The notes: generated from the letters alone by a model not told the origin. A stretch of DNA of 44,644 nucleotides from a bacterium (GCA_024224155.1 JAAENP010000458.1:1-44644), one strand, 5' to 3'; shown: positions 8,054 through 18,480, numbered from the stretch's first letter. Numbers and translations: made by a program.

Positions 8054-8377
8054 TCAGCCGAAGAAGACCTCGGCGACGAACCACTTGATTCGCTCTCGGT
8101 CCGCGTCGCTGATCTGGGTGAAGTGCACGCCCACACCGACCGCCTGATCGGTCCAGATGACCTCGCCCTTGCCTGTAACCGGCGCTTCGGCCTCGTCACT
8201 CGGCAGAGCGATCCAGAACTCGAGCTCGGCACCGACCTCCAGGGGGTGAGAGGTTTCGATGAACATCCCGGTTTCGCTCAGGTCTTCCAGCCGGGCCTCG
8301 ATCGGCGGCGACGAGCTCGAGTAGACGACGTCGAGCGCCTTCTTGACTCGTACAGCAATGCGACGGTTGTCTGCCAT
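8054..8377 (-). CDS. PilZ domain protein
   Basis: Stand-alone PilZ domain of 107 residues, a cytosolic c-di-GMP receptor. Both binding motifs are present: RxxxR near the N-terminus (RIAVR, about residues 5-9) and the D-x-S-x-x-G strand motif as DLSETG (about 36-41). I start at ATG 8375-8377 (MADNRRIAV); the frame extends upstream to 8461 but that part overlaps the divergent glycosyltransferase start and is not PilZ-like. It may act with the GGDEF protein at 18481, which could make the ligand; this link is inference. Confidence 0.88.
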   Translation of the reverse strand: MADNRRIAVRVKKALDVVYSSSSPPIEARLEDLSETGMFIETSHPLEVGAELEFWIALPSDEAEAPVTGKGEVIWTDQAVGVGVHFTQISDADRERIKWFVAEVFFG

Positions 8378-8451
8378 TGACGGCAGATTGTAGCGGAACC
8401 AGGATTTCCAGCGGCGCTCGCGCCGCCTCGGCTGGGATACGCTAGCCGCCG

Positions 8452-9282
8452 ATGAAGGCATCGATCTCGGTCGTGATCCCGACCCACAACCGCGTCGGGC
8501 CTCTGGAACGTGCTCTGAACTCGGTCCTACAGCAGTCGTATGCCGCGCGGGAGGTGCTGATTGTCGACGACGGCTCCGAGGACGGCACGAGCGAGATGGT
8601 CGCCGAGCGATTCCCGGGATTTACGGTTTTGAGCCAGCCGAACCGGGGCGTGAGCGCGGCGCGGAATCGCGGCGTCCGGGCGGCCGGCCATGAGTGGATC
8701 GCCCTTCTCGACTCCGACGACGAGTGGCTGCCGGGCAAGCTCGAAGCCCAGATCGCGGCGCTAGAGGCCGACCCCGCTCAAAGACTCTGCCACTGCGACG
8801 AGATCTGGATGCGCAACGGGATTCGCGTGAATCCACGCCTGCGGCACCGGAAGGCCGGCGGCTGGATCTTCCGGCAGTGCCTGCCGCTCTGCGCGATCTC
8901 GCCGTCGGCGACGCTTTTGCACCGCTCCGTTTTCGACGAGTGCGGGTTCTTCGACGAGAGTCTGCCGGCGTGCGAAGACTACGAGTTCTGGCTCCGGTAT
9001 ACGGCTAGGAACCCGGTGCTCTTCGTCGACCGGCCCCTGATGATTAAGCATGGCGGGCACGCCGACCAGCTGTCTCGGAGGGTCGAGGCCCTGGACAGGT
9101 ATCGTATTCGAGCGCTGGCCAAGCTGCTCGACGGATCGCCGTTGACAGCCCCCGACCGTGCCGCTGCCGTGGCGACTCTGCTCGAGAAGATCTCGATCTA
9201 CAAGTCGGGTGTGGTCAAGAGGGGGCGCTCCGAGGAGGTCGCGCGGCTCGAGCGGCTGGCCGCGAGGTTTCAAGCCGCATGA
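8452..9282 (+). CDS. Family 2 glycosyltransferase
   Basis: GT-A fold glycosyltransferase of 276 residues using a nucleotide-sugar donor on the cytosolic side of the membrane. Residues 5-14 give the first strand (SVVIPTHNR), DDGSEDGT at about 40-47 contacts the nucleotide, and LLDSDDEW at about 85-92 supplies the DxD metal motif. ACEDYEFWLRY later holds the catalytic ED. No transmembrane helix is visible. The stop overlaps the ATG of the phosphorylase-like gene by four bases, so the genes are coupled. The acceptor (O-antigen, exopolysaccharide or glycoprotein) cannot be told. Confidence 0.9.
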   Translation: MKASISVVIPTHNRVGPLERALNSVLQQSYAAREVLIVDDGSEDGTSEMVAERFPGFTVLSQPNRGVSAARNRGVRAAGHEWIALLDSDDEWLPGKLEAQIAALEADPAQRLCHCDEIWMRNGIRVNPRLRHRKAGGWIFRQCLPLCAISPSATLLHRSVFDECGFFDESLPACEDYEFWLRYTARNPVLFVDRPLMIKHGGHADQLSRRVEALDRYRIRALAKLLDGSPLTAPDRAAAVATLLEKISIYKSGVVKRGRSEEVARLERLAARFQAA

Positions 9283-10082
9283 CCTTCATCGTTACCGCGC
9301 TCCAGTCCGAGGCGCGCCCGCTGGTGAGGCATTTCGGCCTCAAGGGCTCGGACGCTCCGTCGCCCTATCGGATCTATTACGGCGAGGAGATCACTTTGGT
9401 GGTCTCGGGTGTGGGGCGCGTCGCGAGCGCCGCTGCGACGTCTTTCGTCTTCGCACGAGCCGGCGCGCCGCGCAACCGCCCCTGGATCAACGTCGGGATA
9501 GCTGGGCACCCGAGCGCCGAGATCGGGTCGGCGTGGCTCGCTCACAAGATCTCCGACGATTCGACCGGGCGCTCCTGGTATCCGAGCCTGGTTTTCGATC
9601 CCGGCGTTCCGACGGCTGAAGTGGTGACCGTGGATCAACCCGAGAATCGATTCGCGCGACATGCTCTCTACGACATGGAAGCGTCGGCCTTCTTCGCCGT
9701 CGCGTCCCGCTTTGCTCTGGTGGAATTGGTACAGGTTTTGAAGATCGTCTCTGACAATCCGAGCGCACCCGCCGGGGGACTCAAACCGGCGGATGTGGCG
9801 AGGCTTGTCGGGGAGCACGCCGAGGCGGTCTCGGAGCTGGTCACGAAGACCCGCACGGTCGCCGACGGGCTCGCGGAAGTGCCGGTGGACCCGGAGCCCT
9901 GGATGAGCGGCAGGCATTTCACGGTCAGCCAGACTCGCAAGCTCTTCGAGCTTCTGCGCCGTCTGACGGTTCTCGATGACGGGACCGGTTTCTCGGCCGA
10001 CGACTTCTCCGGCGCGGGAGACGCACGCGGCCTCTTGCTGGCGCTCGAGAGGCGCGTAACGCGGGGAGGCGTCGCCTTCTAG
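9279..10082 (+). CDS. Nucleoside phosphorylase/nucleosidase superfamily protein
   Basis: Member of the PNP/UDP phosphorylase (MTA/SAH nucleosidase) superfamily, 267 residues. Visible are a glycine-rich VSGVGRVASA (about 46-55) for the phosphate or water site, a VGIAGHP segment, and YDMEASAFF (about 130-138), whose Met-Glu pair binds ribose, followed by KIVSDNP, where the Asp would protonate the leaving base. The C-terminal 70 residues are extra and helical. It is too divergent to call MqnB or MtnN. The start overlaps the glycosyltransferase stop (ATGA), and the stop lies two bases before the radical SAM gene, so the three form an operon; a nucleotide-salvage or repair link is inference. Confidence 0.78.
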   Translation: MTFIVTALQSEARPLVRHFGLKGSDAPSPYRIYYGEEITLVVSGVGRVASAAATSFVFARAGAPRNRPWINVGIAGHPSAEIGSAWLAHKISDDSTGRSWYPSLVFDPGVPTAEVVTVDQPENRFARHALYDMEASAFFAVASRFALVELVQVLKIVSDNPSAPAGGLKPADVARLVGEHAEAVSELVTKTRTVADGLAEVPVDPEPWMSGRHFTVSQTRKLFELLRRLTVLDDGTGFSADDFSGAGDARGLLLALERRVTRGGVAF

Positions 10083-10084
10083 GC

Positions 10085-11137
10085 ATGGGCGGCCCGCGTT
10101 CGATGGCTCGGGTCTATCTCGAGAGCGAAGTCGCTGCGCATTCGCGATCACTGGCGATCTTGGACCGGCTGCCAAAAACCGAGCGAGTCGAGTGTGCGCG
10201 CTATACCGAGGTTTTCAATCGCAGGGCCCAGAATTTCCGTTTGCAGAAACTCCGGCCGGCCCTGATCCTGGCGCGCAAGCATCGCGGACTCGTGCTGCCC
10301 GCGCCACCCGGATACGGCGTCGGGGGCGAGCACAACTTCTATTTTTCGCACATGCTCAACTGTGTCTACGATTGCCGCTACTGCTTCCTGCAAGGGATGT
10401 ATCGATCGGCGAACTACGTTCTGTTCGTCAACTATGAGGACTTCTTTGCGGCGATCGACAGTCGTCTGGCGGAAACCGAATCCGACGCCGTCTGGTTCTT
10501 CTCGGGCTACGATTGCGACAGCTTGGCCCTCGAGGGCTTGACCGGTTTTGCCTCGGGGTTCCTGCCGTTCTTCGCCGCCCGCCCTCAAGCTTGGCTCGAG
10601 TTGCGGACCAAGAGCACGCAGACTCGATCGCTGCTGGAAACGGAGGCGATCGCGAACTGTGTCGTGGCGTTCAGCTTCACTCCCGAGGCGGCACACCGGA
10701 AGCTCGAAGCCGGCGTGCCGTCGATCGAGAACAGGCTGGCCGCGATGCGCAAGCTGGCGGAACGGGGTTGGCGGCTGGGCGTGCGTTTCGATCCGCTGCT
10801 CTGGAGCGAGCGGTTCGAGGAGGAGTATCGGAGGCTCGTCGATCGGGTCTTCAGCGTCGTCCCGGTTGCCAGTCTGCACTCGGTCAGCTTCGGTCCGTTC
10901 AGACTGCCAGCGGACTTTTTCCGCCGGATGGCGAAGCTGATGCCCGACGAGAGGCTCTTCGCCGGGGCGCTGGAGACGGTCGGCGGAGTGGTGAGCTATC
11001 GGTCGGGGCTGGAGCGCGAATTGGCGGAGTTCGTGAATGCCGAGCTGGCGCGGCGCGTTCCGGCGCAGGTCCTGTTCCCATGTGCCCCCGAGGGCGGCGT
11101 GGCCGCGGCTCAACGCGGCGAGGCTCGGTCCCCATAG
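10085..11137 (+). CDS. Radical SAM protein, spore photoproduct lyase-like
   Basis: Radical SAM enzyme of 350 residues with the 4Fe-4S motif CVYDCRYC (CxxxCxxC, about residues 94-101) after NFYFSHMLN. The overall pattern (RRAQNFRLQKLRPALILARKHRG before the cluster, FFSGYDCDSLALEG and LELRTKS after it) fits the spore photoproduct lyase family, which reverses a UV-induced thymine dimer in endospores. SPL homologues in non-spore formers are known but their substrate is unclear. It is coupled to the phosphorylase-like gene upstream. ATG 10085 is taken; ATG 10103 (MARVYLESE) is a good alternative. The 3' end overlaps the convergent lipoprotein gene by 28 bases (11110-11137). Confidence 0.83.
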   Translation: MGGPRSMARVYLESEVAAHSRSLAILDRLPKTERVECARYTEVFNRRAQNFRLQKLRPALILARKHRGLVLPAPPGYGVGGEHNFYFSHMLNCVYDCRYCFLQGMYRSANYVLFVNYEDFFAAIDSRLAETESDAVWFFSGYDCDSLALEGLTGFASGFLPFFAARPQAWLELRTKSTQTRSLLETEAIANCVVAFSFTPEAAHRKLEAGVPSIENRLAAMRKLAERGWRLGVRFDPLLWSERFEEEYRRLVDRVFSVVPVASLHSVSFGPFRLPADFFRRMAKLMPDERLFAGALETVGGVVSYRSGLERELAEFVNAELARRVPAQVLFPCAPEGGVAAAQRGEARSP

Positions 11138-12297
11138 CCGGTCATCTCGAGATAGCCTTGGCCGGCGACCGTGCCCGAGATGGCAACCGCGCCCTCCCAG
11201 TAGACGAAGGACAGGCGCAACTCCTGATCGGCCAGCAACGGCTCGATGTCGAGCGAAAGGCCCTCGTCGGGCAGCTCGAGCCGGAAGGCGGCAGGATAGG
11301 TGACGCCGGTCTCCGGGCTGGTCCAGTCTCCGCGCGGTATGAGCGCGAAGCCCCGCGTATCGAGAGTCCGACTGTTGCCGTCGAGCGCTACCATCGTGCC
11401 GTCAGCGCGCGCGCTGGATCCATCGCGGCGGCGGAGCCGGAAGAACATCAACTCGCGACCGTCTTCGAGCTGCGCTCCGAGCCAATCCCATCCGACCTCG
11501 TCCTGGGCGAGCAGAGACGTGCTCCACTCGCGATCGAACCAGCTGGCCCCTTCGACCTCGAGCGCGACGTCTCCCAGGAGGATGCTGCCGCGCGTGGGCA
11601 TGCGCGTTCGCGAGTAGTAGTAGGAGGCCGCCCCGGGGGCCGTGCCCTTACGGCTCAGGCCTCGATCGCCGTGCAGCACTCTCGGCTTGCCGGGGTCGAG
11701 AGTGAGCCGCAGCTCGACCGGACCGCCCGCCGCCCGCACGATCCAGGCCTCGCCTGATTCGCTCGCCTCGACCGACCAGTCTTCGAGCCAGACCCGGAAG
11801 GGATCTGACCGTGCGCCGGCCAGATCCAAGGCGCCGCGACTGAAACGCTCGAAGGACATGAAGCTGTCGCCATCGACGTCTGCGACCGCCAGGTGAGCCA
11901 TATAGAGCTGCCGGGTCGCCCAGTCCGAGGTAGCCGAGCTCTCCGAGCTCTCGTCGTCCGGGGCCGGTGGTGCCAGGGCGCTGCGAAAGAACGTCAGCTG
12001 GTAGCCGAAGCGGCGACCGTCTTCGGCCTCGAGGTTGCCGATCCAATACCACCACTCGGTTCTGTACTCAGGGTGGGGGCCGTGGTCCTCAGGAAAGAGA
12101 AGCGTACGCGGCTCGAGCGCTCTTGCGAAGCCCTCGACCTCGGTGGTGTCGCCGGCGCCCAGCGAGGCGGCGACCGAGAGCCGGCCGGGGGCGGACGGCG
12201 TCATTTGCTCTCGGTTCGGCGTCTTGCCAGTGGGCGGCGCGCAGGCGAGCCCTGCCGCGACTACGAGCGCCGAAAGCTCTCGTGGTTTCGATCTCAT
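11110..12297 (-). CDS. AttH/CrtC-like lipocalin-domain lipoprotein
   Basis: Exported lipoprotein of 395 residues; the signal peptide ends in GLACAPP with the lipobox Cys near residue 19. The body is the two-domain lipocalin-like AttH/carotenoid 1,2-hydratase fold: HPEYRTEWWYWIGNL (about 75-90), a YQLTFFRSAL strand, SWFDREWSTSLL and WDWLGAQLEDGRELM (about 255-285). True CrtC hydrates carotenoids, but AttH-type members travel with ABC transporters and probably bind or deliver a hydrophobic ligand. Here it is the last gene of such a cluster, its ATG overlapping the permease stop (ATGA at 12294-12297). I therefore infer a periplasmic or outer-membrane partner of the transporter rather than a pigment enzyme. 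Confidence 0.85.
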   Translation of the reverse strand: MRSKPRELSALVVAAGLACAPPTGKTPNREQMTPSAPGRLSVAASLGAGDTTEVEGFARALEPRTLLFPEDHGPHPEYRTEWWYWIGNLEAEDGRRFGYQLTFFRSALAPPAPDDESSESSATSDWATRQLYMAHLAVADVDGDSFMSFERFSRGALDLAGARSDPFRVWLEDWSVEASESGEAWIVRAAGGPVELRLTLDPGKPRVLHGDRGLSRKGTAPGAASYYYSRTRMPTRGSILLGDVALEVEGASWFDREWSTSLLAQDEVGWDWLGAQLEDGRELMFFRLRRRDGSSARADGTMVALDGNSRTLDTRGFALIPRGDWTSPETGVTYPAAFRLELPDEGLSLDIEPLLADQELRLSFVYWEGAVAISGTVAGQGYLEMTGYGDRASPR

Positions 12298-14860
12298 TCG
12301 CCGCGTAGGGCCTCGGCCGGCGAGGTTCTGGACATCCGGTAGGCGGGGTACAGGCCGGCGAGGAGCGCCGCGCCCACCGACAGGACGACCGCCGCCAGCA
12401 GGGGCTCGGGAGACACCGTCATCTCCAGCGACCACCCAAACGACCTGCGATTGATCACGTGGATCATGATGGCGGCCATCGTGAGTCCGACCGGTATCGC
12501 CAACACCCCGGCGACCGCACCGATCATTGCGGTCTGGGTCGTGACCAGGGTCCACACTTCCCTGGGCGTCAGGCCGAGCGCTCGGAGGACGCCCAGCTCG
12601 CGCCCACGCTCGAGCTGGAGCGCGGTCAACGCGGCCAGAACACCGACGAACGCCACCAGCACCGCCAGCAGACGCAGCACCCCGGTCACGACGAAGGTGC
12701 GATCGAAGACTCTGAGCGACTCGTCACGCAAAAGTCTGTTGGAGCGGATCACGAGCTCCCGGTCCTCGCCGAGCGTTCGAAGCGCCGCCGTTTCGACCGA
12801 CGCTAGATCCGCGGTGCCCAGATACAGGGCAGCCGCGGTGATCCCGAAATCGCCCCAAAGCTCGCGATAGCTCGGCTGCGCGAGCAACACGGAGCCTTCT
12901 TCGGTGGCGTAGTCGTAGAAGATGCCGGCGACGGGAAAGCCGCGCCGACCCGCCGGCGTCTCCAGGCTCAGAGTGGCGCCGAGCTCGAGGCCGTGCCGAA
13001 ACCAGAACGGCTCCGAGATCAGGACCGCGTCGCCGCGGTAGTAGGCGTCCCAGGCCTCTCCGTCGTCACCGGCCTTGAGCCGGAACGCGCTTTGGCCGAA
13101 CCGGCCCAGGTCGTGCGCCAGAAGTCGCACCGGACCGACGCTCGAACCGACCCGGGCCGTGCGTACCGTGGTCACTCGCGCGACCCCTTCGAGCGCTCGC
13201 AGCTTGGTGATGTCGGCCGCGGACAGCGCCGCCGGCGAGGCCGTGTAGCGGTCGGTGAGCGCGCCCTGCGACGTCAGGTAGAGATCCGCGGGCAGCGAGT
13301 AGGCGAGCCATCGGTCGACCGTGCCACGGAAGCTCCGGATCATCACATCTACGCCCACCGTCACCGCGACCGTCATCATGAGCGCGGCGATGGCGACCCC
13401 GGTTCGGCTGAGGGTGGCGACGACGCCCCTTGCCGACAGCCTGCCGAGGTTGCCGAAGACCCGCCCGGCGCCCGGAGTCAGAAGCCGCATCAGAACCAGG
13501 GTCGTGGCGGGCGTGAGGCAGGCCATGCCGACCAGAACCATGAAGAGGCCGGCGAAGCTGGAGATCAGCCCGGTCAGTGGAAGCGATAGGCAGGTCGCTC
13601 CGGCGATTACGACCAGAGCACCGAGGACCGTCACTGCCGGGATGGCTCGACGCGTCCGGCCTTCGAGCTCGGCCCGAGCCAAGGCCGAGCGTGGCACGGT
13701 CCTGAGTGCCTCGGCGGCCGGCCCCATCGCCGCGACGAGTGCGGCGCCGATTCCCAGGACGGAGCCGGCGACGAGCACACCGGAGGGTACCGCGACCTCC
13801 CTGACGTTGACGGCGAAGTAGAGATCGTTGACGGTCTGAGTGACTCGCGCCACCAGGAGGCGCGCAAGTGCGCTCCCGACTGCACAACCCAGGAGCGCCC
13901 CGATCCCACCGACGACCGCGGCCTCGGAGAGCACGATGGCGAAGAGCTCGCGCGAGGTCGCGCCCAGCGCGCGCAGCGTTCCCAGAGCCGGGCGGCGTTG
14001 AACGACCGCGAAGGTCATGGTGTTGTAGATGAGGAAGGCGCCGCAGAGGAGGGCCAGGAGACTGAGCGCCCGCAGGTTCAAGCGGAAGGCCCGGGTCATC
14101 TGCTCGGCGGCGGCCGAGCGCTGCTCGGGCCGAACGATCTTGGTTCCCGCCGGCAGCGCGGCTCGAATCGGGGCGAGCGGGTCCGTTGCCGACGCCCCGT
14201 CCCGGGTCCTGGGGGCGATCAGGTCGATGCGAGAGAGCCGGTCACCGAGTCGCAGCAGCGTTTGCGCCGTCGAGATATCGCAGATCAGCAGGTCCGCGGC
14301 GGCCTGCCGGTCGAAGTCGCTAGCAGGCTCGAAGAGACCGACGACTTCGACTCTCTCGAGCCGGCCGGCGATCAGCAGGCCGAGCTCGTCGCCGATCCCG
14401 ATCGATCTCACGCTGGCGACCGGAGCCGAGAGGACAACGCCGGGTCGAGTCATGAAGGCGGCCAGGTCGACAACCGTGCCCGGGCGGGCCTCGAGCTGGC
14501 CACGAAACGCGGCCTCGGCGAACGAGTCGACTCCGAGCAGGCGAAATCGAGGGCGAGAGTCGTCGTCGGCTACGAGGGAAACGAAGCCCTCGATCACGGG
14601 AGCGGACCAGCGGACTCCCAGGTCAAGCCGCAGCTTCCGGTAGAAGGACTCCGGGACTCCCGCCGATTCGCCGATGATCTGGTGAGTGGTGCGACCGGTG
14701 ATAGCCACGGTGGAAAGCTCGAATGCGCGCAGGGCGGACCCGTTGGCGCCCTCGATACCCACGAACACGGCGACTCCGAGGGCCACGCCGATCACCGCCA
14801 GGCCGGCCTGGAACGGGTGCTTCTTGAAGTGCCCGAGGGCGGCCTTGATCAGCAGAGGTT

Positions 14861-14864
<4 letters not shown>
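12294..14864 (-). CDS. FtsX-like ABC transporter permease (large, two FtsX domains)
   Basis: Integral inner-membrane permease of 856 residues in the FtsX/LolC/MacB superfamily. An N-terminal helix (about 15-40) precedes a periplasmic domain. Membrane helices follow near 265-290, 325-350 and 365-390 (first FtsX block), then 420-440, 445-470 and 490-515, a second periplasmic domain, and three C-terminal helices (about 725-750, 775-800, 815-840; second FtsX block, ending [14 protein letters not shown]). This ten-helix layout belongs to transporters that move lipids, lipoproteins or peptides by mechanotransmission. It overlaps the ATPase stop upstream and the AttH-like gene downstream by four bases each, so the three are one coupled operon. 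Substrate unknown. Confidence 0.9.
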
Positions 14865-15589
<725 letters not shown>

Positions 15590-15662
15590 GGCCGGTCGAT
15601 TCTAGCTCCGCTCGGCTCGGCGCCGGGAGACCTCGCCCGATGGCCCTCGCTGGTGGACTTCG

Positions 15663-17009
15663 CTAGTGGACCTCGTAGGCGCTGCCGCCGAGAAACTCGC
15701 GCAGCAGAGAGGTCGGCGGCACCATCGAGTCATCGGCAACATCTTCGATGGACTCGAGAAGGTCTTGGATCCGGCGGGCGCGAATGTAGCCGTCGAGACG
15801 CTTCTGATTGCCGCGCCATTTCTCCAGGAAACCCGGAAGATACTCGAAGAGCCGATGCTTCAGGAAGGGCAGCTCATAGGGCAGGGCGCTGTTGACCTTG
15901 AAGTCTGCCGACCCCTGGTTGGGGATGATGTGCTTGAGCTCGCTGCGGCGAACGTAGTGCCAGTGCAGAATCGTCTTCTCCGGCGGATAGGCACGGAATT
16001 GGCTGTCGCGAAGCATGCGCCGAAGGAGGCGAATGTCGGTCCAGCGGATGTACTGTCCGCTCACGTTCTTGAGCTGGCTGACGGTCTCGATGTAGATCTT
16101 GAACTTGTGCTCCGCCTTGACGCTTTCGGTGAGGCCGCCGTAGAGGCCGTGGAGGTTGTCGAGCAGGACCAGGCTTCCGGGCTCGGGCTCGAAGCGGGTG
16201 GTTTCACCGGTGCGTTTGCCGGTCTTGAAATCGTAGGTCGGCATCTCGACGGGTCTGCCGGCGTCGACCTCGGCGAGGTGCCGATTGATCAGTCTGAGAT
16301 CCAGAGCCTCAGGGGTCTCGAAGTCGTAGTCGCCGAACTCGTCCTTGGGATGAAGCTCGAGATCGAAGAAGTAGTTGTCGAGCGACATCGGGATCACATG
16401 GACGTCATGCGACTCCAGGTGTTCGAGGAGCTTCATGGTGGTGGTGGTCTTGCCGGACGAGCTCGGACCGGCGACGATGACGAAGCGAAGCTCGTCTTTG
16501 CGCTCGAGGACTGCCTTGGCGGCGCCTTCGATCATCGCATCGTACGAGCGCTCGGCGGCGCCGATCAGGTCCGGTAGCTTGCCGGAGCGAACGATCCGGT
16601 TGAGCTTGTCGACCGTGTGGCAGTCGTGCTCGACGTTCCAGTCAAGCGCGTGCCACATCATCTTGTACGGAATGTTGTCGATCTTTGCCGACTCGGTCAG
16701 CGCACGAATCTGTGCCCGCTCATAGCGATAGGTGTTGTAGGCCCTGGCGATCAGGGCGGCCTTGGGGTGCGCGCTCTTGATCAGAGCGCGCTCGACGATG
16801 TCCTGGATGTTCTCGACCGTGGGTGGCAGGTCGCTCGAGTAGGTGGCGCCGACCGCTTCAACGACTTTCTGGGTCACGGCGTCGGCGAGATCGCGGTCGT
16901 GGTGTCCGACACTGGCGCCGGCCTTGTAAACGGCGATCGCGATCTTGTCGCGGTCGAAGGCGACGACCTTGCCGGTGCGCTTGACGATCGAGCCGACTGA
17001 AGATGACAT
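15663..17009 (-). CDS. ATP-cone plus uridine kinase-like P-loop kinase
   Basis: Cytosolic protein of 448 residues joining two parts. The N-terminal 90 or so residues form an ATP-cone-like domain (IVKRTGKVVAFDRDKI, then YNTYRYERAQIRALTE), as in ribonucleotide reductase regulators. From about residue 175 follows a phosphoribulokinase/uridine kinase domain: Walker A GPSSSGKTTTT, the substrate segment MSLDNYFFD, a DYDFETPEALD stretch and a lid region with Arg residues. The family is widespread but its nucleoside substrate is not firmly known, so I give no symbol. The chosen start is ATG 17007-17009 (MSSSVGSIVKRTG); the frame extends to 17180 but that would cover the divergent methyltransferase promoter. 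Confidence 0.85.
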   Translation of the reverse strand: MSSSVGSIVKRTGKVVAFDRDKIAIAVYKAGASVGHHDRDLADAVTQKVVEAVGATYSSDLPPTVENIQDIVERALIKSAHPKAALIARAYNTYRYERAQIRALTESAKIDNIPYKMMWHALDWNVEHDCHTVDKLNRIVRSGKLPDLIGAAERSYDAMIEGAAKAVLERKDELRFVIVAGPSSSGKTTTTMKLLEHLESHDVHVIPMSLDNYFFDLELHPKDEFGDYDFETPEALDLRLINRHLAEVDAGRPVEMPTYDFKTGKRTGETTRFEPEPGSLVLLDNLHGLYGGLTESVKAEHKFKIYIETVSQLKNVSGQYIRWTDIRLLRRMLRDSQFRAYPPEKTILHWHYVRRSELKHIIPNQGSADFKVNSALPYELPFLKHRLFEYLPGFLEKWRGNQKRLDGYIRARRIQDLLESIEDVADDSMVPPTSLLREFLGGSAYEVH

Positions 17010-17094
17010 GGCCGATTCAGACTCTATGACACGAACGCGAGGTTTTTCTCTCGGAGCGGTTCCTTCCAGCCGCTCGGTCGAGTATAAAGAGGTC

Positions 17095-17874
17095 GTGACG
17101 AAGCCGAAGGCATGGCTCAGCGAGGAGGAAGACCGACTGACTCCGGAGAGGTCTCTGTGGCAGGACCCGAATGAGCCCATCAGCCACTACTACAGATGGA
17201 TCTGGGAGTACCTGGCGTACCTGCCACTGTTGTGCGACGTCGAAAGACACTCCTCGATACTCGAGATCGGCTGCAGCCACGGTCGGACCTCTCGCGGGCT
17301 CCTGCAGTATCTGCGCAGTCCCGGGAGGTACTTCGGCTTCGATGTCGACAGGGAGCAGATCGACGAGGCGGTCCGACGAATCACTGCGATCGCGCCCAAC
17401 TTCAGGTATTCCCACGTTGACATCTACAATCGTCACTACAACCCGGGCGGAAGCATCCCGGCCAGCGAGTTCGCGTTTCCACACGACGGCAGCACGTTCG
17501 ATTGTGTCTACGCGGCCTCGGTCTTCACTCACTTGCTGCCGGACGAGGTCACGAACTATCTTCGCCAGACAGCGAGAGTGCTCAAGCCCGGTGGCAAAGC
17601 GCTGTTCAGTTTCTTCGTGCTCGACTTCTACCAGGGGCCCGGGAGCACGATCGCCGCCGACTACCAGTTCGACCATCTTTTCGAAGGCAACGAGGGCGTA
17701 GCCGTGAAGGACCGAGAGTACCCGGACACGGTGATCGCTTACAGTCGAGAGACCATCGCGGGGTACGCCGCGGCTGCCGGCCTCGAGCTCGCTCGAATCG
17801 TCCCGGGTCTGTGGTCCAATGGCTCCGGCCTGGCGGTCAACGAACAGGACCTCGTGCTGCTCCAGGCGCGGTGA
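17095..17874 (+). CDS. SAM-dependent methyltransferase (class I)
   Basis: Class I methyltransferase. Motif I is ILEIGCSHGRTSRG, then FGFDVDREQID (acidic residue binding the SAM ribose), FDCVYAASVFTHLLPDEV and the post-motif VLKPGGKALFSFFVLDF. The N-terminal part WLSEEEDRLTPERSLWQDP is outside the core fold. The start is unsure: GTG 17095 (preceded by AAAGAGG), ATG 17026 or ATG 17008 are all in frame, and the last would abut the divergent kinase start, so I prefer the GTG. Substrate unknown. It converges on the GNAT gene with a hairpin in between. Confidence 0.8.
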   Translation: MTKPKAWLSEEEDRLTPERSLWQDPNEPISHYYRWIWEYLAYLPLLCDVERHSSILEIGCSHGRTSRGLLQYLRSPGRYFGFDVDREQIDEAVRRITAIAPNFRYSHVDIYNRHYNPGGSIPASEFAFPHDGSTFDCVYAASVFTHLLPDEVTNYLRQTARVLKPGGKALFSFFVLDFYQGPGSTIAADYQFDHLFEGNEGVAVKDREYPDTVIAYSRETIAGYAAAAGLELARIVPGLWSNGSGLAVNEQDLVLLQAR

Positions 17875-17880
17875 GGCGCT

Positions 17881-17905
17881 GCCGGGCCCAAGAGGAATGC
17901 CCGGC
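17881..17905. terminator. Hairpin between convergent genes
   Basis: GCCGGGC (17881-17887) pairs perfectly with GCCCGGC (17899-17905) around an 11-base loop. It starts seven bases after the methyltransferase stop and touches the stop codon of the convergent GNAT gene. No T tract, so it may be a bidirectional stabilising hairpin rather than a classical terminator. Confidence 0.5.
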
Positions 17906-18327
17906 TACAGATCCTTGCGCAGAAACAGCCGCGAGTGTCCGGTGGGATAGTCATCGAGAGCGGCAAAGACGGCGTAGCCATTGCTCTCGTAGAAGGCTCG
18001 TGCTTGGTAGGTGAAGGTATCGAGATGAGAGTGGCGGCAGCCTCGTCGTCGAGCCTCCGCTTCGATTCGCTCGAGCAGAAGCGAGCCAAGCCCGCGCCTG
18101 CGGTGCGCCGCCGCTACCCAGAGGAGGTTCACGGAGAGCCAGTTCCAGTTCACTTTGCCGGCCGTCCCGCCAGCGAGATCGCCTTCGGCGTCCGCGGCGA
18201 AAACCGACAAGCTCTGGAAGCCGGGTGCATCCACGAACGATCGCGCGTGTTCGGTCAACCCGGCTTGCAGTCGCGCGACCAGTTCGGGTCGCGGGGATTC
18301 GGATACCGTGATCTCGAAATCCTGCAT
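17905..18327 (-). CDS. GNAT-family N-acetyltransferase
   Basis: Single GNAT domain of 140 residues that would transfer acetyl from acetyl-CoA to an amine. The acetyl-CoA motif A is visible as VNLLWVAAAHRRRGLGSLLLERIEAE split over about residues 66-92 (the Q/RxxGxG element is RRRGLG), and motif B as FYESNGYAVFA (about 113-123). It starts with ATG 18325-18327. The substrate cannot be read from the sequence; the family includes antibiotic, polyamine and protein acetylases. It stands alone between convergent and divergent neighbours. Confidence 0.87.
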   Translation of the reverse strand: MQDFEITVSESPRPELVARLQAGLTEHARSFVDAPGFQSLSVFAADAEGDLAGGTAGKVNWNWLSVNLLWVAAAHRRRGLGSLLLERIEAEARRRGCRHSHLDTFTYQARAFYESNGYAVFAALDDYPTGHSRLFLRKDL

Positions 18328-18480
18328 GGCGAACAGCAGATGCTACCCGATTGCCCGAGACCGAATCCGTCGTCGAGCCCGCGCCTCGATCCGGGCGGTG
18401 TCGCCGTCACGATGGAAGCGGTACTATCTTCGACGTAGCAACTGCTTAGTAAGGTCGCGCTGCCGGAGCCAACATTCCCA

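Noticed and set aside
12294-12555. N-terminal extension of the AttH-like lipoprotein up to 12555
   Set aside because: The extension lies inside the permease gene; ATG 12297 gives a proper lipoprotein signal and an ATGA overlap.
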